DNA from: Miltoncostaea sp963762825
GTDB taxonomy: Bacteria; Actinomycetota; Thermoleophilia; Miltoncostaeales; Miltoncostaeaceae
Direction of reading: 5' to 3'
Assembly: GCA_963762825.1 (NCBI GenBank)
Contig: CAVXLZ010000001.1
Coordinates: 1,178,001 to 1,242,000, forward strand
Length of the DNA: 64,000 bases
A model generated the notes under the pieces. The model was given only the letters and a program-made list of their open reading frames with translations, made no database searches and was not told where the DNA came from. Of the stretch, positions 50,372 through 59,115 are shown in pieces (position 1 is the stretch's first letter; each line of letters opens with the position of its first letter). The translations under genes were made by a program, and so were the position numbers.

Positions 50372-51894
50372 CGCGCCCCACCCGGGAGCCTCGCGCGATA
50401 GCCGAGGGCCTCGGCGAGATGGTCCGAGCCCACGCCCTCGTCGCCCTCGAGGTCGGCGATGGTCCGGGCGACGCGCAGGAGGCGGTCATGGGCCCTGGCT
50501 GACAGGGCCAGGCGGTCGACGGCGCGGCCCAGCAGACCCCGCGCCTCCGCGTCGAGCCCAGCCGCTCGCCGTGCCTCGGATGGTCCGAGCTCGGCGTTGG
50601 GACCCCATTGCCCCCGGGCGGCCGCCCGGGCCCGAGCGGCCGTCACGCGCACGCGCACGACCTGGCTCGGCTCGGCATCGCAGCGCCCCATCAACTCCTC
50701 TCGATCAAGACGAGGGACCTCCACGTGCAGGTCGATGCGGTCGGCCACCGGCCCTGAGAGACGACTCCGATAGGCCTCCGCGCGCCCAACCGGGCAGACG
50801 CACCGGCGTGCCGGGTCGCCGTCGAAGCCGCATGGACACGGATTGCCCGCGCAGATCAGAAGCGGGTGCGCGGGAAAGCGAGCGCTCACCATCGACCGCG
50901 TGACGTCGATGCGCCCTTCCTCAAGAGGCTGACGCAGCGCATCGAGCGCAGAGGGGGCGAAGGCGCAGACCTCGTCCAGGAAGAGGACGCCGCAGTGCGC
51001 CAGGCTGACTTCACCCGGCCGGGGCACCCTGCCGCCGCCGACGAGACCGGCCGGGGAGACGGTGTGGTGAGGAGCCCGAAAGGGGCGCCGCACGACGAGG
51101 GGGCACCCCGGATCGAGCAGGCCGGCGACCGAGTGGATACGGGTCACGGCGATCGCCTCCTCGATCGAGAGCGGGGGGAGGATCCCGGAGAGCCGCCGCG
51201 CGAGCATGGTCTTCCCGCTGCCCGGCGGCCCGATCATGAGCATCGAGTGACCACCCGCAGCCGCCACCTCGAGCGCACGCCGGGCAGCAGCCTGACCCCG
51301 CACCTCGGCCAGGTCGGCGCCGCCCGAGTGCTGAGCCTCCGCGAGCAGAGCGGCCGCGTCGGCCGCGACCGGCAGCGCCTCGGCACGCCCCTCCAGCAGA
51401 TCGACCGCGTGACGGAGGCTGCGCGGACCGAGCACCTCGACCCCGGGCACGAGGGATGCCTCGGCGGCGTTCGCCTCGGGGACGATGATCCTCGCCCACC
51501 CTTCCTGCCCGGCGTGCTCGGCCATCGCGAGCACCCCGGGCACCGGCCGCAGGGTGCCGTCCAGGGCCAGCTCACCAACGGCACCGATACCGGCGAGGGC
51601 CGCGGGCGCCAGCTGCGCGGACGCGGCGAGGATCGCGAGGGCGAGCGGGAGATCGTACTGCGGCCCCGCCTTGCGCAGATCGGCCGGGGCGAGGTTGGCG
51701 ACGATCCGCCGGGCGGGCACCGCGAACGCCTGGTTGGCAAGGCCCGAACGGACCCTCTCGCGCGCCTCCTGGACCGCGGCGTCGGCAAGGCCGACGATCG
51801 AGAAGGAGGGCAATCCCGCGCGAAGGTCGACCTCCACCTGGACGGTGGATGCCTGGAGGCCGAGGACGGCGGGGCTGAGTATCTGCGCGACCAC
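50368..51894 (-). CDS. comM: YifB/ComM family Mg-chelatase-like AAA ATPase
   Basis: A 508-aa protein; GTG 51894 has GGGAG 8 nt upstream. The N-terminal ChlI-like Lon-protease-fold domain (SIVGLADAAVQEARERVRSG, IVANLAPADLRKAGPQYDLP) leads to an AAA+ module: MIGPPGSGKTML (Walker A), FRAPHHTVSPAGLVGGG, GVLFLDEVCAF (Walker B). CAGNPCPCGF plus RRCVCP are conserved Cys. ComM is a branch-migration helicase helping integrate DNA in transformation. Confidence 0.95.
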   Translation of the reverse strand: MVAQILSPAVLGLQASTVQVEVDLRAGLPSFSIVGLADAAVQEARERVRSGLANQAFAVPARRIVANLAPADLRKAGPQYDLPLALAILAASAQLAPAALAGIGAVGELALDGTLRPVPGVLAMAEHAGQEGWARIIVPEANAAEASLVPGVEVLGPRSLRHAVDLLEGRAEALPVAADAAALLAEAQHSGGADLAEVRGQAAARRALEVAAAGGHSMLMIGPPGSGKTMLARRLSGILPPLSIEEAIAVTRIHSVAGLLDPGCPLVVRRPFRAPHHTVSPAGLVGGGRVPRPGEVSLAHCGVLFLDEVCAFAPSALDALRQPLEEGRIDVTRSMVSARFPAHPLLICAGNPCPCGFDGDPARRCVCPVGRAEAYRSRLSGPVADRIDLHVEVPRLDREELMGRCDAEPSQVVRVRVTAARARAAARGQWGPNAELGPSEARRAAGLDAEARGLLGRAVDRLALSARAHDRLLRVARTIADLEGDEGVGSDHLAEALGYRARLPGGAR

Positions 51895-52006
51895 CCCTCC
51901 ACGCTCCCACCGCAGCCCTTCACGGGTCTGCGCAGAACCGTGCCGGACCAACGCCCCGCGCGTGACGGCCTCAGGGCCTACTCTGTGGATACCGAAGGGA
52001 GGCCCT

Positions 52007-52339
52007 ATGCGTTTCGATCACATCGCCCAGCAGGTGCCCGACATCGCCGAGGCCATCGAGTGGCAGCAGCGCACCGTCCCGGGGACGACCGTCCTCCACC
52101 AGGATCCGACCTGGGGACTCGTGGAATCCGGAGGTGCACGGCTCGCCTTCGTCCTCGCCGACCAGCACCCGGACCATCTCGCATTCCGCGTCGACGCGCA
52201 GGAGCTCGAAAGCCTAGCCGTCGCCAACGGCGTCCAGATCGCGACCCACCGCGACGCGACGCGCAGCATCTACCTCGTCGGACCGGGATCTCTCCAGACC
52301 GAGGTCATCTGCTACCCCGAGCCGGATGACGCCCCGTGA
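52007..52339 (+). CDS. VOC (glyoxalase/dioxygenase superfamily) domain protein
   Basis: A 110-aa single-module protein; a GGGAGG precedes the ATG. FDHIAQQVPDIAEAIEWQQR is the VOC start with a metal-ligand His; ARLAFVLADQHPDHLAFRV brings a second His; LVGPGSLQTEVIC ends with Glu. It resembles methylmalonyl-CoA epimerase-type proteins but lacks a complete fingerprint. It is coupled (GTGA) to the enolase-like gene. Confidence 0.75.
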   Translation: MRFDHIAQQVPDIAEAIEWQQRTVPGTTVLHQDPTWGLVESGGARLAFVLADQHPDHLAFRVDAQELESLAVANGVQIATHRDATRSIYLVGPGSLQTEVICYPEPDDAP

Positions 52340-53391
52340 GCACCTACGCAGCCCTCGCCGACCTCCCGCTCGCCATCGAGGGGTACGCGCTCGATGTGAG
52401 GGCGCTCACGCTCGGCCCGGACTTCCGTCGCCTCACGACGGTCATCCACATGCACGGCGCGGGGCACGAGGGTGTCGGCGAGGATGTCTGCTACGACCCG
52501 TCGGAACACGAGAGCCAGGCGTCCGCCGGACCGGTCCTCCCCCTGGCGGGCGAGTTCACGCTCGACGGCTTCTCACGGCACCTGGACGGCCTCGATCTCT
52601 TCCATGCCGGACCCGCCGCGCTGGGGGCATCGCTCGACTACCGCCGGTGGGCCTTCGAGAGCGCGGCTCTGGATCTCGCCCTCCGCCAAGCCGGCACCAC
52701 CCTGGCGGACGCCCTCGGCATGACCCTCTCCCCCGTCCGCTTCGTCGTCTCGACCCGGCTCGACGACCCTCCCACCGCCGCGCGCGTGGTGGAGTGGCTG
52801 CGGCGCGACCCGGGTCTGAGATTCAAGCTCGATCCCACCGACGACTGGCCGCAGGTGATGATCGACGAGCTCGCGGCCCTCGCCGTCGTCGACGTCATGG
52901 ACATGAAGGGCCAGTACGAGACGGTGCCGTTCGACGTGCCGACCGATCCGCGCACCTACGCCCGGATCCTCTCCGCATTCCCCGAGGCGTTGATCGAGGA
53001 CCCCCGGCTGACACCGGATCTGCGGGCGACGCTCGCGGGCCGCGAGGACCGCGTCACGTGGGACGCACCCATCCACTCGGTCGACGACATCACCGCACGC
53101 GAGTGGCCTCCGCGGGTCGTCAACATGAAGCCCTCCCGATTCGGACCGCTGCACCGCCTCTTCGCCGCCTACGATCACCTGCGCGATTCGGGGACCGGCG
53201 CCTACAGCGGAGGCCAGACCGAGCTCGGCCCCGGCCGCGGCCAGGTGCAGTATCTGGCCTCGCTCTTCCACCCGGATGCGCCCAACGACATCGCGCCCGG
53301 CGGCTACAACGACCCCCACCCGCCGGAGCGGCTGCCGTCGAGCCCCCTGCCCGTCGCCGCATCGCCGATCGGTTTCCGCTGGGACGTGTGA
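52336..53391 (+). CDS. Enolase-superfamily-like protein
   Basis: A 351-aa protein from GTG 52336, overlapping the VOC stop (GTGA). AIEGYALDVRALTLG and the FESAALDLALRQAG helix give the capping-domain pattern. LRFKLDPTDDWPQVMIDEL, VVDVMDMKGQYE, ALIEDPRLTP, VTWDAPIHSVDDI, VVNMKPSRFG and LGPGRGQVQYL follow the barrel order of mandelate-racemase-type enolase members. I have seen very similar proteins in Thermoleophilia. The reaction is unknown. Confidence 0.72.
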   Translation: MSTYAALADLPLAIEGYALDVRALTLGPDFRRLTTVIHMHGAGHEGVGEDVCYDPSEHESQASAGPVLPLAGEFTLDGFSRHLDGLDLFHAGPAALGASLDYRRWAFESAALDLALRQAGTTLADALGMTLSPVRFVVSTRLDDPPTAARVVEWLRRDPGLRFKLDPTDDWPQVMIDELAALAVVDVMDMKGQYETVPFDVPTDPRTYARILSAFPEALIEDPRLTPDLRATLAGREDRVTWDAPIHSVDDITAREWPPRVVNMKPSRFGPLHRLFAAYDHLRDSGTGAYSGGQTELGPGRGQVQYLASLFHPDAPNDIAPGGYNDPHPPERLPSSPLPVAASPIGFRWDV

Positions 53392-53470
53392 CGGGTCGCG
53401 GTGGCGACGCGCGCGTGATCTGACCGACACCGGTCTCGAGTGGAGCGAGCGGGCCACGGATGATGTGGCC

Positions 53471-53830
53471 ATGAGCGGGCGAAGTGAGCGGGGGCATCGA
53501 GGGGAGCGTGCCGCCCGACGCCACCTCACACGGCGTGGCTGGAGGATCCTCGCCGTCCGCTGGCGCGCCGCCGGGGGCGAGCTCGACCTGATCGCGGCCC
53601 GGGGGATGCTCGTGATCGGCTGCGAGGTGAAGACGCGCACCGACCCGGCTGCGCTCGTCGAGCCGTTGACCGCGGCCCAGCGCGCACGAATGGCCCGGAC
53701 GGCCATGGCGTTCATCGCCCTCCGTCCCGGCCTGGCCGACCGAGAGGTCCGGCTCGACCTGATCACCGTGGAGGCCGGCCGGTATCTGGCGCGCGTCCGT
53801 CATCTCCCCGGCTACGCCGGCGATCCGTGA
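53471..53830 (+). CDS. yraN: YraN/UPF0102 family nuclease-like protein
   Basis: A 119-aa protein from ATG 53471. RGHRGERAARRHLTRRGWRI, then GGELDLIAARG and GCEVKTRTD give the Holliday-junction-resolvase-like core (E, D, ExK). It usually lies in the rnhB-yraN-comM-dprA order, but here is on the opposite strand from those genes. Its function is unknown; a DNA-processing role is assumed. Confidence 0.88.
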   Translation: MSGRSERGHRGERAARRHLTRRGWRILAVRWRAAGGELDLIAARGMLVIGCEVKTRTDPAALVEPLTAAQRARMARTAMAFIALRPGLADREVRLDLITVEAGRYLARVRHLPGYAGDP

Positions 53831-53855
53831 CGGCGCCCACCCGCCCGGCCTCGTC

Positions 53856-54515
53856 TCAGCGCGTCGGGTACGCCACCGAGCGGAACGACAAGCGATGGAA
53901 GGGAGTGAGGCCCTCTCGCCTCAGGGCCGAGCGGTGATCGCGGGTGGCGTAACCCACGTGGCGCGCGAAACCGAAGCGCGGATACGCCTCGGCCACGGGG
54001 CCCGCCATCAGGCGGTCGCGCACGGTCTTGGCCACCACCGAGGCCGCCGCGATCGCCGCGCTCAGGTGGTCCCCGCCCACGATGGCGCGGTGATCCGGTG
54101 CGGGCGGGTCCAGCGAGAACCCGTCCACCAGACAGGCATCCGCGCACGGACGAACCGCGGCGAGAGCGCGAGCGAGGAGCTCCAGGTTGGTGCGGTGGAG
54201 ACCCTCTCGATCGATTGTCGCGGGCGACGCGCAGAGCACCACGACCTGCTCCGCGTGGCGCATGACCGCCTCGGCGACGCGTGCGCGGACCTCAGGGCGC
54301 AGCCGCTTGGAGTCGTCGAGGTCGCCGAGCGCCCTCCGGCCCGCGCCGACGAGGGACTCCAGATCCAGACAGACCGCCGAGACGACCAGCGGACCGGCGA
54401 GGCACCCCCGGCCCGCCTCATCGACCCCGGCGACGCGACGGACACCGAGCGCCCGATCGTGCGCGAAAAGGCGCGCCGCAGGCCTGTGGGCCCCCGGTCG
54501 TCGCCGACCACCCAC
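53856..54515 (-). CDS. rnhB: Ribonuclease HII
   Basis: A 219-aa protein from GTG 54515 (AGGAG 10 nt upstream). VAGVDEAGRGCLAGPLVVSAV has the two first catalytic acids; DLDDSKRLRP, CLVDGFSLD (third Asp), GDHLSAAIAAASVVAKTVRD (fourth) and YPRFGFARHVGYATRDHRSAL complete RNase HII. It removes ribonucleotides and RNA primers from DNA. Confidence 0.96.
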   Translation of the reverse strand: MGGRRRPGAHRPAARLFAHDRALGVRRVAGVDEAGRGCLAGPLVVSAVCLDLESLVGAGRRALGDLDDSKRLRPEVRARVAEAVMRHAEQVVVLCASPATIDREGLHRTNLELLARALAAVRPCADACLVDGFSLDPPAPDHRAIVGGDHLSAAIAAASVVAKTVRDRLMAGPVAEAYPRFGFARHVGYATRDHRSALRREGLTPFHRLSFRSVAYPTR

Positions 54516-54528
54516 GCGTGCAGCGCTC

Positions 54529-54876
54529 CTAGGTGCGCTGCTTCTCGCGGATGCGGGCCTTCTTGCCGATCTTGCCGCGGAGGTAGTAGAGCTTTGCGCG
54601 ACTCACGTCGCCCTCCATGACCCGCTCGATCCTCTCGATCTTCGGGGAATGAACGGGGAACGTGCGCTCGACGCCCACGCCGAAGCTCTGCTTGCGGACC
54701 GTGAAGGTCTCGCGGCTCGTGGAGCCCTGGCGCTTGATGCACGTGCCCTCGAAGACCTGCACGCGCTGGCGCGTGCCCTCGACGACCCGGAAGTGGACCT
54801 TCACGGTGTCACCGGCCTTGAAGACCGGGATGTCGTCGCGAATCTGCTCGCGCTCAAGGCTCTCGATGACGCTCAC
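54529..54876 (-). CDS. rplS: 50S ribosomal protein L19
   Basis: A 115-aa protein, normal length. IPVFKAGDTVKVHFRVVEG, RVQVFEGTCIKRQG, TFTVRKQSFGVGVERTFPVH and AKLYYLRGKIGKKARI are all L19. It sits 78 nt after trmD in the classic rpsP-rimM-trmD-rplS order. Confidence 0.99.
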   Translation of the reverse strand: MSVIESLEREQIRDDIPVFKAGDTVKVHFRVVEGTRQRVQVFEGTCIKRQGSTSRETFTVRKQSFGVGVERTFPVHSPKIERIERVMEGDVSRAKLYYLRGKIGKKARIREKQRT

Positions 54877-54954
54877 GGCGCGTGCTCCTGGCTCGGCGTG
54901 CCCGGTGGGGTCCCGGCAAAACGACCGGGATCATAGCAAGGGATCTCCGGGGGT

Positions 54955-55629
54955 CTAAGTGGGCGGAGGCAGGACCCTCTCGGCACGCCATCGCGCGATC
55001 GCGCCATGGTCACCGGACAACAGCACCCGTGGCACGCCGTGGTCGAGGAACGTGGCGGGCCGGGTGTAGTGCGGATGCTCGAGCCCTCCCCCCAGCCCCT
55101 CCGAGAACGACTCCGCGTGCAGGCTCTCGGCGTTGCCGAGGGCGCCCGAGAGCTTGCGCGCGACCGCGTCGACGACCGCCATCGCCGCGACCTCGCCGCC
55201 GGCCAGGACGAAAGGGCCGAGACAGAGGGCGTCGTTGGCCAGCAGCTCGTGGACACGCTCGTCGAAACCCTCGTAGCGCCCGCAGAGCAGCGCGATCTCG
55301 GGTTCCCGGGCAAGCTCTTCCGCGACGGAGTCGGTGAAGGGGCGCCCGCGCGGGGTGAGCACGATGACCCGGCGCCGGTCGCGCACCGCCCCGGCCGGCT
55401 CTCCGTAGACCGCCTCGAGCGCGGCCGCCATCACGTCGGCGCGGAGGACCATGCCGGGCCCTCCCCCATAGGGCGCGTCGTCCACCTGCCCGTGCGGCAG
55501 GGGCGTCGTGTCACGGGGCGAGAAGCACCGCAGCTCGAGCCCCGAGGACAGTGCTGCGTTGGCGAGGTGCCGCGGCCGCCGCATCCAGTCGAACCATTCC
55601 GGAAAGAGGGTGAAGACGTCGATCCTCAC
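54955..55629 (-). CDS. trmD: tRNA (guanine-37-N1)-methyltransferase
   Basis: A 224-aa protein from GTG 55629, overlapping the rimM stop (GTGA). IDVFTLFPEWFDW, DDAPYGGGPGMVLRADV, LTPRGRPFTDSVAEELA, LLCGRYEGFDERV and the SPOUT knot GPFVLAGGEVAAMAVVDAVAR are diagnostic. The HPHYTRP motif is conserved, but the catalytic segment reads HAESFSEGL where the E. coli enzyme has DSF; I align this as Asp to Glu. A 3-Gly insertion follows. It methylates G37 of tRNAs next to the anticodon. Confidence 0.96.
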   Translation of the reverse strand: MRIDVFTLFPEWFDWMRRPRHLANAALSSGLELRCFSPRDTTPLPHGQVDDAPYGGGPGMVLRADVMAAALEAVYGEPAGAVRDRRRVIVLTPRGRPFTDSVAEELAREPEIALLCGRYEGFDERVHELLANDALCLGPFVLAGGEVAAMAVVDAVARKLSGALGNAESLHAESFSEGLGGGLEHPHYTRPATFLDHGVPRVLLSGDHGAIARWRAERVLPPPT

Positions 55630-56144
55630 GGGGATCCGTGCCCGAGCAGATCCGGCCGGATCACGATCTGACGCCCGGGGACATCGAGCTTTACGACCGC
55701 GTCCGCCGTGAAGGGGATGAGCACAGCGCCGTCCGCCCCGGCCACCTCCAGGACGTCGTTGGCGGGCGCCGGGATGACCTGGCTCACCGCACCGAGCTCC
55801 GTGTCTCCGACAAGCACGCGGCATCCGACCAGATCGCGGACGAAGAACGTGTCCGGCTCGTCGAGGCCCGCCACCCTCTCCTCGGGTACGGCGATCTCGG
55901 CGCCGACGAGGGCAGCCGCCTCGTCCCGGGACGAGACGCCCTCGAACTCCAGGATCGGCCGGTCGGGCATGCCGTGTCGCGCGCTGACCGTGAGGCTCCG
56001 CGATCCGCCCTCGCGCAGGCGCACCTCGACCGCCTCTCCCACCAGGATGGTCGGGAGGGTCGGCCCCGACGCACGTGAGTGGACTGCGCCCCCAACGCCG
56101 TGGGGGCGGCCGATGCGGCCGATGGCGACCGTCGGCGGGCTCAC
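55626..56144 (-). CDS. rimM: Ribosome maturation factor RimM
   Basis: A 172-aa protein. VAIGRIGRPHGVGGAVHSRA is the RimM start; FVRDLVGCRVLVGDTELGAV is the PRC-barrel; PFTADAVVKLDVPGRQIVI ends it. It assists 30S head assembly through S19. Confidence 0.94.
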   Translation of the reverse strand: MSPPTVAIGRIGRPHGVGGAVHSRASGPTLPTILVGEAVEVRLREGGSRSLTVSARHGMPDRPILEFEGVSSRDEAAALVGAEIAVPEERVAGLDEPDTFFVRDLVGCRVLVGDTELGAVSQVIPAPANDVLEVAGADGAVLIPFTADAVVKLDVPGRQIVIRPDLLGHGSP

Positions 56145-56154
56145 TTGCGGACGA

Positions 56155-56409
56155 CTAGTCGACGATCTCGAGCGACGCCCGCTCGCCGCGCGCGGCCGAT
56201 GCCGTCCGCAGGATCACGCGCAGGGCGCGTGCCACACGGCCACCCCGCCCGATGACCTGACCGAGGTCGGTCTCGGCCACGTAGAGCGAGATCACGCGGG
56301 TCTCCCCGTCGCGCTCCTCCTTGACCTCGACCTGATCCGGGTTGTCCACGAGTCCGCGCGCCAGCGCGCCGACCATGGCCGAGAGCGGGCTCGGATCGGA
56401 GGGGCTCAC
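56155..56409 (-). CDS. khpA: KH domain RNA-binding protein KhpA
   Basis: An 84-aa protein. LARGLVDNPDQVEVKEERDG, then DLGQVIGRGGRVARALRVIL with the GxxG loop, matches KhpA, which lies between rpsP and rimM in Gram-positive bacteria. Confidence 0.95.
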   Translation of the reverse strand: MSPSDPSPLSAMVGALARGLVDNPDQVEVKEERDGETRVISLYVAETDLGQVIGRGGRVARALRVILRTASAARGERASLEIVD

Positions 56410-56422
56410 GCGAGCGCGGGCA

Positions 56423-56671
56423 CTAGGCGGCCTGGGCCTTCGTGGCGATCTTGATGAGCTTGCGCACCGCCGCCGTCGGCTGAGCGCCGTTGGCGATCCA
56501 CGTGTTGGCCTTCTCCACGTCGACCTCCACGATGGAGGGGTCCGTCTGCGGGTTGTAACGGCCGATCGTCTCGATGTTGCGACCGTCGCGGGGCGAGCGG
56601 CTGTCGGCCACGACCACGCGGTAGATCGCGTTCTTCTTCCCGCCCACCCGGGCGAGCCTGATCTTCACCAT
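56423..56671 (-). CDS. rpsP: 30S ribosomal protein S16
   Basis: An 82-aa protein. VKIRLARVGGKKNAIYRVVV, ADSRSPRDGRNIETIGRYNP and ANTWIANGAQPTAAVRKLI are S16. ATG 56671 fits the family start; the frame upstream is open but unrelated. Confidence 0.99.
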   Translation of the reverse strand: MVKIRLARVGGKKNAIYRVVVADSRSPRDGRNIETIGRYNPQTDPSIVEVDVEKANTWIANGAQPTAAVRKLIKIATKAQAA

Positions 56672-56708
56672 TCGGTGCTCCTTGTCTGGGTCAGTGCCGT
56701 GCACGGCA

Positions 56709-58025
56709 CTAGGTGCCGAGGAGGCCGGGGAGGCCACCGCGGCCCATCTGCTTCATCAGCTTTCGCATCTGCTTGAACTGGGACAGGAGCTGGTTGACCT
56801 CCTGCACACTGGTGCCGCTCCCCGACGCGATGCGGCGCCGGCGACTGCCGTTGATGATCTCGGGGTGACGACGCTCCTGGAGCGTCATGCTACGCACGAT
56901 CGCCTCGACGCGATCGAGCTGACCGTCGTCGATGTTGAGATCGCGCCCCTTGGTTGCGTTGCGGAACCCGGGGATCATCCCGAGAACCTGCGACATCGGT
57001 CCCATGCGGCGAACCTGCTGCATCTGGTCGAGGAAATCCTCGAGGGTCATCGAACCGCCGCGGATCTTCTGCTCGAGCGCCTTGGCGTCGACCGTGTTGA
57101 CCGTCGACTGGGCCTTCTCGATCAGGCTGAGCACGTCCCCCATGCCGAGGATCCGGGATGCCATGCGGTCGGGATGGAAGGGCTCGAGGGCCTCGAGCTT
57201 CTCCCCGGTCCCGATGAAGAGGATCGGCTTGCCGCTCACGGCCCGCACGGAGAGGGCCGCCCCGCCGCGGGCATCGCCGTCGAGCTTCGTGAGCGCCACC
57301 CCGTCGAAGTCGACCGCGTCGGCGAACGCCTTGGCGACGTCCACGGCGGTCTGCCCGGTCATCGCGTCGATCACCAGCACCACGCTCGTCGGCTGCACCG
57401 CATCCCTGATGCCGACCAGCTCTTCCATCATCTCGGCGTCGACGGTGAGCCGGCCGGCCGTGTTGACGATCACCAGGTCGCGCCCCTGACGGCGTGCGGC
57501 CTCGATGCCGTTGCGGGCGATCGCCACGGCGTCGCTGCCCTGCTCGCGGTGCACCGGGACCTCGATCTGCTCGCCGAGCACCGAGAGCTGCTCGGCGGCG
57601 GCGGGGCGGTGCACGTCGCACGCGACAAGCATCGGGGCGCGCCCCTGCGCCCGGAAGTGGCGGGCCAGCTTCGCGCAGCAGGTGGTCTTGCCGGAGCCCT
57701 GGAGGCCCGCCATCAGCACGATCGTGGGCGGCTTCGAGGCGACCGGGAGGGCGACGTTCGCCTCCCCCATGAGCGTCGTGAGCTCCTCGCTCACGATCTT
57801 CACGACCTGCTGGTCCGGCGTGAGCGAATCCATGACCTCCGCGCCCTTTGCGCGGGCCGCGATGGCCGTGGTGAGCTGCTTCACCACGGGCAGGCTCACA
57901 TCGGCCTCGAGCAGCGAGAGCCGGATCGCCCGCATGGCGACGTCGATGTCGGCGTCGGTCAGCTTCCCCCGGCCCTTCAGCCCGGAGAAGATCCCTTGCA
58001 GCTTGTCGGTCAGCGCATCGAACAT
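56709..58025 (-). CDS. ffh: Signal recognition particle GTPase Ffh
   Basis: A 438-aa protein. The N domain leads to G motifs MAGLQGSGKTTCCAKLA, ACDVHRPAAAEQLSV and ALTKLDGDARGGAALS. The G3 motif reads VIVNTAGRLTVD, with Asn where the family has Asp (DTAGR). The M domain contains RRMGPMSQVLGMIPGF and IASGSGTSVQEVNQLLSQF. It binds 4.5S RNA and signal sequences and docks with FtsY. A TTG at 58031 is an alternative start; a MITE fragment lies just upstream. Confidence 0.98.
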   Translation of the reverse strand: MFDALTDKLQGIFSGLKGRGKLTDADIDVAMRAIRLSLLEADVSLPVVKQLTTAIAARAKGAEVMDSLTPDQQVVKIVSEELTTLMGEANVALPVASKPPTIVLMAGLQGSGKTTCCAKLARHFRAQGRAPMLVACDVHRPAAAEQLSVLGEQIEVPVHREQGSDAVAIARNGIEAARRQGRDLVIVNTAGRLTVDAEMMEELVGIRDAVQPTSVVLVIDAMTGQTAVDVAKAFADAVDFDGVALTKLDGDARGGAALSVRAVSGKPILFIGTGEKLEALEPFHPDRMASRILGMGDVLSLIEKAQSTVNTVDAKALEQKIRGGSMTLEDFLDQMQQVRRMGPMSQVLGMIPGFRNATKGRDLNIDDGQLDRVEAIVRSMTLQERRHPEIINGSRRRRIASGSGTSVQEVNQLLSQFKQMRKLMKQMGRGGLPGLLGT

Positions 58026-58040
58026 CGGCAACCGCTCATC

Positions 58041-58104
58041 CTAGTGTCTCGCGCCGGGAATTGCGTGGCGGTTCCCGGCTCCACCTCCCGGGGCGCAGGA
58101 CAGC
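58041..58104. mobile_element. Degenerate, shortened copy of the palindromic repeat
   Basis: The left end CTAGTGTCTCGCGCC and GCGGTTCCCG (58068-58077) match the 33976 element, with GCGGTTCCCG at the same 27-nt offset from CTAG. The right end GCGCAGGACA (58094-58103) matches its other terminus. The middle is missing. It fills the ffh/ftsY intergenic space, so it was probably a full element that shortened. Confidence 0.65.
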
Positions 58105-58110
58105 AGCGGG

Positions 58111-59115
58111 CTACTCCTCGGGGGAGAAGATCGCCCGGGCGAACGACGGAGCGTCGAACGGCTGAAGATCCTCGAGCCTCTCCCCCGACCCGACGAGCTT
58201 GACCGGTGTGCCCAGCTCGCGCCGTATCGCCACCGCGATGCCACCCCGTGCGGTGCCGTTGACCTTGGTCAGCACGACGCCCGTCAGGCCGACCGCCTCG
58301 TCGAAGAGGCGCGCCTGACTGAGGCCGTTCTGCCCGGTCGTGGAGTCGAGCACCAACAACACCTCGTGCGGGGCGGCGGGGTCGGCCTTGCCCACCACGG
58401 CCGCCACCTTGCGCAACTCCTCCATCAGGTTGTGCTGGGTCTGGAGCCGGCCGGCGGTGTCGATGAGCGCCACGTCGGCCCCACGCGCGGTTGCCGAGGC
58501 GACGGTGTCGAATGCGACCGCGCCGGGGTCCGCCCCGGGGGCCTGGCGCACGAGCTGGGCGCCGGAGCGGTCGGCCCACACCGCCAACTGGTCGATCGCG
58601 GCCGCGCGAAACGTGTCGGCGGCACCGATCACCACGCTCTGACCGAGCTCGGAGAGGCGGTGGGCGAGCTTCCCGACCGTGGTGGTCTTCCCGCTCCCGT
58701 TCACCCCGACGATGAGGATCACGGTCGGCGCGCCGTCCAGAGGGATGCGCGCCGGCTCCGGCGCCATCTGGGTGGCGACCGCGCGCCAGAGCGCCCGCGA
58801 GAGATCCGCACCGCTGATGATGCGACCCTGGGCGGCCTCGGCCCGGAGCTCCTCGACCAGGCCGAGCGAGGCGTCCACACCGCAGTCAGCCGAGATCAGG
58901 GCCTCCTCGAGGTCGTCCCAGGTCTCGGCGCTGACGAGGGTGGGAGCGAAGATCCCCGCGAGCTGAGGGGAGATCGTCTGACGGGGGCGGGTGAGGTTCT
59001 CCCGAAGCCGGGACATGAGCCCTCGCCGACGGGGTTCGTCGTCGGCGGGGGGCGGCGCGAGGCCGAACAGCTCCGCCCACGCCTCCCGATCCGCGTCGGG
59101 AGAGCCCTCGCTCAT
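58111..59115 (-). CDS. ftsY: SRP receptor FtsY
   Basis: A 334-aa protein with a short A domain. VGVNGSGKTTTVGKLA, GAADTFRAAAIDQLAVW, LIDTAGRLQTQHNLMEEL and GSGERLEDLQPFD are FtsY motifs. The guanine-specificity motif reads VLTKVNGTARGG, with Asn instead of Asp in TKxD. It binds the Ffh-ribosome complex at the membrane. Start ATG overlaps the smc stop (ATGA). Confidence 0.98.
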   Translation of the reverse strand: MSEGSPDADREAWAELFGLAPPPADDEPRRRGLMSRLRENLTRPRQTISPQLAGIFAPTLVSAETWDDLEEALISADCGVDASLGLVEELRAEAAQGRIISGADLSRALWRAVATQMAPEPARIPLDGAPTVILIVGVNGSGKTTTVGKLAHRLSELGQSVVIGAADTFRAAAIDQLAVWADRSGAQLVRQAPGADPGAVAFDTVASATARGADVALIDTAGRLQTQHNLMEELRKVAAVVGKADPAAPHEVLLVLDSTTGQNGLSQARLFDEAVGLTGVVLTKVNGTARGGIAVAIRRELGTPVKLVGSGERLEDLQPFDAPSFARAIFSPEE

